Positions 61,103 to 64,000 of a stretch of DNA of 64,000 bases are shown here, one piece after another. The position numbers were made by a program, and so were the translations under genes. Source of the stretch: CAZCPB01 sp044223975 (lineage in GTDB: Bacteria; Planctomycetota; Phycisphaerae; Phycisphaerales; UBA1924); NCBI GenBank assembly GCA_044223975.1, contig JBGALI010000013.1, positions 62,001 through 126,000 on the forward strand. The letters are read 5' to 3'. Below the pieces are notes generated by a model. That model searched no databases. It was given only the letters and a program-made list of their open reading frames with translations, and was not told where the DNA came from. Each line of letters opens with the position of its first letter. Position 1 is the first letter of the stretch.

Positions 61103-62323
61103 TCATAGATTCCACACCGCCCCCACCGGCACCGCCACCATCCCCCCCCCAAACCCCACCGTCTCCCGCCCGTCATACACCACCACCCCGCGCCTGAACT
61201 TCTTCCCCGCCACCTCGCTCAGCGCGTGCAGCCCCTTGAAATCGCCCGCCCCCACCGTTGCCCCCGCCTTCACCTCAACCCCCACCACCTCTCCCGCGGG
61301 GTTCTCCAGCACCACATCCACCTCGCGCCCCGCGAGCGTTCTGAAGTGGTGAAGGCTCACGCGCTCCTCGCTCCACCCCGCCATCTTCCGCAGTTCGTTC
61401 ACCACGAAACTCTCGATCAGCGCCCCGTACAGGGTCGGTGATTCCTCCAGCCGTCGCGTGTCCGCGCCCAGCAGGTGCGCGGTCAGCCCCGTGTCCACCA
61501 GGTGCAACTTCGGCGACTTGGTCAGACGCAGCCCCAGATTGGTCGACCACGCCGTCAACGGCGCGACCAGAAACGTCGCTTCCAGCAGCGTCATATAGCG
61601 GCGCAGTGTCGTCACCGGAATCCCGAGCGAGCGCGACAGGTCCGAGTGGTTCAGCAGCCCCGCCGAGCGCGACGCCAGCAGCGCGAGCAAGCGCGGCAGC
61701 TCCGTCAGCCCCTCGATGTTCGCCATGTCGCGCACGTCGCGCCCGAGCACGCTCGCCACATAAGACGAGTACCACGCAGCCCGGCGAGTCTCGCTGTCGC
61801 GCGCAACTGGCTCAGGGAACCCGCCGCGCACGATCCGCTCGGCCAGCTCGCTCTCGCCCTTGGCGTTGAACACCGGCATCTTCTTCGCGAACGCCGCATC
61901 GATGAACGACTCGCGCCGCCCCTCGATCTCCCCCTGCGAGAGCGGCCACAGCGTAATGATCTCGACCCGTCCCGCCAGCGATTCCGACACCCGCGGCAGC
62001 AGCATCGCGTTCGCCGATCCCGTCAAGAGGAACCGCCCCGGCGTCCGCTTCCGGTCCACCGCCGCCTTGATCGCGCGGAACAACTCCGGCGCCCTCTGCA
62101 CCTCGTCGATCACCACCGGTCCGTCAAGCCCGCCCACGAATCCCGCCGGGTCGCTGCTCGCGGCGCTCAGCGCCCCCGCGTCGTCCAGCGTGATGTACCG
62201 GCGCGCGGGGTCCATCTCACGCGCCAGCGTGGACTTGCCGACCTGGCGCGCCCCGTGGAGAAGGACCACCGGGGTGTCCCCCAGAGCCGCGGCGACCGAG
62301 GATTCCATATTCCGTCGGACCAT
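61103..62323 (-). CDS. P-loop ATPase of the DUF4143 family
   Basis: A 406-residue protein. Walker A HGARQVGKSTLAREM is at residues 23-37, Walker B VVIDEVQRAPE near 70-80, and the sensor region reads FLLTGSANAMLLPRV. The middle is a helical domain with an HTH-like LNHSDLSRSLGIPVTTLRRY. The C-terminal DUF4143 part carries a PD-(D/E)xK-like core, GREVDVVLENP then VVGVEVKAG, suggesting a nuclease-like fold. Such proteins are common in bacteria and archaea but lack a firm function. The gene is preceded by four palindromes ending at its start codon and no Shine-Dalgarno site, so it is probably under tight local control. Confidence 0.92.
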   Translation of the reverse strand: MVRRNMESSVAAALGDTPVVLLHGARQVGKSTLAREMDPARRYITLDDAGALSAASSDPAGFVGGLDGPVVIDEVQRAPELFRAIKAAVDRKRTPGRFLLTGSANAMLLPRVSESLAGRVEIITLWPLSQGEIEGRRESFIDAAFAKKMPVFNAKGESELAERIVRGGFPEPVARDSETRRAAWYSSYVASVLGRDVRDMANIEGLTELPRLLALLASRSAGLLNHSDLSRSLGIPVTTLRRYMTLLEATFLVAPLTAWSTNLGLRLTKSPKLHLVDTGLTAHLLGADTRRLEESPTLYGALIESFVVNELRKMAGWSEERVSLHHFRTLAGREVDVVLENPAGEVVGVEVKAGATVGAGDFKGLHALSEVAGKKFRRGVVVYDGRETVGFGGGMVAVPVGAVWNL

Positions 62324-62405
62324 GGTCTAATTTCGACCATCCTATGGTCGAAAATCAACCGCGCAATGGTCAAAATTTGACCACCTTGTGGTCGAAATTC
62401 GACCA
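62323..62405 (-). promoter_or_regulatory. Four-copy palindrome array at the start of the DUF4143 ATPase gene
   Basis: Copies of a 17-bp palindrome, consensus TGGTCGAAATTCGACCA, begin at 62323, 62345, 62367 and 62389, an exact 22-bp period with 5-bp spacers. Copies 3 and 4 are perfect palindromes; copies 1 and 2 are diverged in one or more positions. Copy 1 shares a base with the ATG (62321-62323). The spacing, about two helical turns, would put all copies on one face of the DNA. It suggests an operator set, or RNA hairpins covering the translation start. Confidence 0.85.
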
Positions 62406-62560
62406 CTCAAATGTACGGCTGGGGTTTGGATACGCCTGCCCCAATACAAGCCGGGTGCGATCGCCAGCCGAGCCCCCCGGTGCAGCCACCCAATCGTCCC
62501 TTGGGCGTGCGGTAGACTGCTCACGAATCCTCATTCCCTCGCGCCCTGCGGGAGCCCCCC

Positions 62561-63838
62561 ATGCAACGCCGCCACTTCCTCACCCTCACCGGCGCCACCC
62601 TCGCCTCCGCCGCTGCCGGCCGCGCCCGCGCCGTCACAACCCCCGCTCTGCGCTCTCCCTCGCGCCCCGCCGCCCCCGTCTCCTGGGACACCCTCCGCGA
62701 CCAGTTCGAGCTCTCCCCCGACACCCTCAACTTCGCCGGTTTCTTCCTCGCCCAGGTGCCGCGCCCCGTCCGCGATGCCGTCGCGCGCCACCGCGCCGAG
62801 TTCGACAAGGACCCGATGGGCTACTGGGAATCTAGCCATTCCGGCGCCGAGAACGCCGTGCGCGCTGCCGCGGGCGAGTACTTCGGCGTCAACGGCCCGC
62901 GCGAGATCGCCCTCACCGACAGCACCACCATGGGCCTCGGCCTTCTCTACGCGGGCATCATCATGCGGCCCGGCCAGCACGTGCTTTCCACCGTCCACGA
63001 CCACTGGGCCACCAACGCCGCCCTTGACATGCGCGCCGCCAAGACCGGCAACAAGGTCAACCGCATCACGCTCTACGAAAACCCCGCCGCGGCAAGCGCC
63101 GGGGACATCGTCGCCCGGATCCGCGCCGCCATCACGCCCGAGACGCGCATCCTTGCCCTCACCTGGCTGCACTCGGTCAGCGGCGTGAAGCTGCCCCTCG
63201 CGCGCATCGCCGAGGTCGTCGCCGACGCCAACGTCGGGCGCGGCATGGATGAACGGCTCCTCTTCTGCGTCGACGGTGTTCATGGCTCGGGCATCGACGA
63301 TGTCACCATGCCCCAGCTCGGCGTCGACTTCCTCTCCGCCGGCACGCACAAGTGGCTCCTGGGCCCCCGCGGCACCGGAATCCTGTGGGGACGCGAGGCC
63401 CTCTGGGAACAGGTCATCCCCTCCATCTGCTCCTTCAGCGGCAACGACACGCCCGCGCAGCGCTTCACCCCCGGCGGCTTCCATTCGTTCGAGAACCGCT
63501 GGGCCGCCGACGAGGCCTTCAAGTTCCACCTCGCCCTGGGCAAGCCGCGCGTCGCCCAGCACCTCCGCGCCATGAACGAGCGCGTCCGCGACGAGTTTGC
63601 CCGCATCCCGAGCCTCGCCCTCCACACCCCGCGCGACTGGGAGCTCTCCGCCGGCATCACCTGCTTCATGGTCGAGGGCCAGACGCCGACGCAGGTCGTC
63701 GAGAAGCTCAAGCAGCGCGGCATCACCGCCAGCGTCTCGCCCTACACGCCCCAGACCGCCCGCGTCGCCTGCTGCATGTGGAACACCGACGACGAGGTGA
63801 GCGTGCTGGTGAAGGAAGTGAAGCGGGTCTGCGCCTGA
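62561..63838 (+). CDS. Class V PLP aminotransferase-like protein with Tat signal
   Basis: A 425-residue protein. QRRHFLTLTGATLASAAAG is a twin-arginine signal, so the folded enzyme is exported with its cofactor. The fold is aminotransferase class V (cysteine desulfurase/isopenicillin-N epimerase-like): LTDSTTMGLGLLYAGIIMRP, ILALTWLHSVSGVKLPLARI, FCVDGVHGSGID and SAGTHKWLLGPRGTGILWGR, with the PLP Lys in THKW. The C-terminal FMVEGQTPTQVVEKLKQRGI is typical. Substrate is unknown. It stands alone; the divergent DUF4143 gene lies upstream. Confidence 0.9.
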   Translation: MQRRHFLTLTGATLASAAAGRARAVTTPALRSPSRPAAPVSWDTLRDQFELSPDTLNFAGFFLAQVPRPVRDAVARHRAEFDKDPMGYWESSHSGAENAVRAAAGEYFGVNGPREIALTDSTTMGLGLLYAGIIMRPGQHVLSTVHDHWATNAALDMRAAKTGNKVNRITLYENPAAASAGDIVARIRAAITPETRILALTWLHSVSGVKLPLARIAEVVADANVGRGMDERLLFCVDGVHGSGIDDVTMPQLGVDFLSAGTHKWLLGPRGTGILWGREALWEQVIPSICSFSGNDTPAQRFTPGGFHSFENRWAADEAFKFHLALGKPRVAQHLRAMNERVRDEFARIPSLALHTPRDWELSAGITCFMVEGQTPTQVVEKLKQRGITASVSPYTPQTARVACCMWNTDDEVSVLVKEVKRVCA

Positions 63839-63986
63839 TTCCCCGGGAACGCCGGGACCGCGCCCTCGCCGCGGATTGCACGTAGAATCGAGCTACGCAC
63901 CCGTGCGCCCGGGGCCGGCGGATGTCCCGTCGGTGCCGGCCGGGGCGGCGTTCTCTGCCCGGGCGCGGTTCTTTAGGAGTTGATCC

Positions 63987-64000
63987 ATGTCCAAGCGGAT
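63987..64000 (+). CDS. 5' end of a gene cut by the window edge
   Basis: ATG at 63987 begins MSKR before the edge and has TAGGAG seven bases ahead, a good ribosome site. Only four full codons are visible, so no function can be given. The region between 63839 and 63986 holds GC-rich inverted segments (GCCCGGGCGCGG type) but no clear gene. Confidence 0.5.

Noticed and set aside
62323..62405. CRISPR array
   Set aside because: Repeats are 17-bp palindromes with 5-bp spacers and a fixed 22-bp period; spacers are far too short and no cas gene is present.

Overview
The window is very GC-rich bacterial chromosome, with G or C at most third codon positions and long spurious antisense frames. It most likely comes from a planctomycete, probably near the Phycisphaerae. 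This is an inference from gene content: Rho with a long Gly/Pro/Gln-rich N-terminal tail, a phenylalanyl-tRNA synthetase beta chain without its EMAP/OB insert, futalosine-type menaquinone salvage, small proteins with a CxxC-x(n)-CPxCG zinc-ribbon tail, and a GyrA whose quinolone region reads HGEGVIYP. No rRNA, tRNA, transposase, integrase or CRISPR array was seen. The only RNA gene is rnpB.

Layout. 1-2.3 kb: the end of an unknown gene, simple-sequence arrays, a family-4-like uracil-DNA glycosylase, and a CusF-like lipoprotein. 2.5-7.0 kb: an SGNH hydrolase / NodU-type carbamoyltransferase / small protein / polysaccharide deacetylase operon, typical of glycan decoration. 7.1-9.8 kb: a Memo-family protein, two tiny Thr/Lys-rich lipoproteins and a membrane protein. 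9.9-16.8 kb: gyrA, a hypothetical gene, an Hsp70 paralogue, a lipoprotein and rnpB. 17.1-24.7 kb: a Gfo/Idh-like protein, rho, a PH-domain/dephospho-CoA kinase fusion, hpt and two tandem PH-like membrane paralogues. 24.9-29.2 kb: gyrB and an unpaired sucD. 29.3-35.2 kb: a sulfate-activation neighbourhood with two sulfotransferases, ATP sulfurylase, APS kinase and an unusual P-loop protein. 35.2-41.4 kb: pheT, a branched-chain aminotransferase with a histone-like tail, a zinc-ribbon membrane protein, and a secreted protein / ECF sigma / anti-sigma-like operon. 41.5-49.6 kb: transport, PLP decarboxylase, M3 peptidase and DUF418 genes. 49.6-55.0 kb: a type IV pilus operon (pilM-N-O-PilP-like-pilB). 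55.2-64 kb: futalosine hydrolase, an HlyD-like adaptor, acetyl-CoA synthetase, a zinc-ribbon membrane protein, a DUF4143 ATPase and a Tat-exported class V aminotransferase.

How genes work together. Sat and CysC would make PAPS, which the two sulfotransferases next to them could use. The carbamoyltransferase, SGNH hydrolase and deacetylase could modify a surface or secreted glycan. PilM/N/O plus the PilB ATPase form the inner-membrane alignment complex and motor of a type IV pilus-like machine. Acs, SucD, MqnB and IlvE are ordinary central metabolism.

The most unusual signals are not single genes. (1) Four 17-bp palindromes with an exact 22-bp period abut and touch the start codon of the DUF4143 ATPase (62323-62405). 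(2) Hairpin-rich, repeat-like DNA sits in frame inside two conserved enzymes, the Hsp70 paralogue and SucD. (3) An octamer array of the kind otherwise seen between genes encodes the linker of the PH/CoaE fusion. (4) Two larger inverted-repeat elements lie between genes (18178-18353 and 22659-22804).
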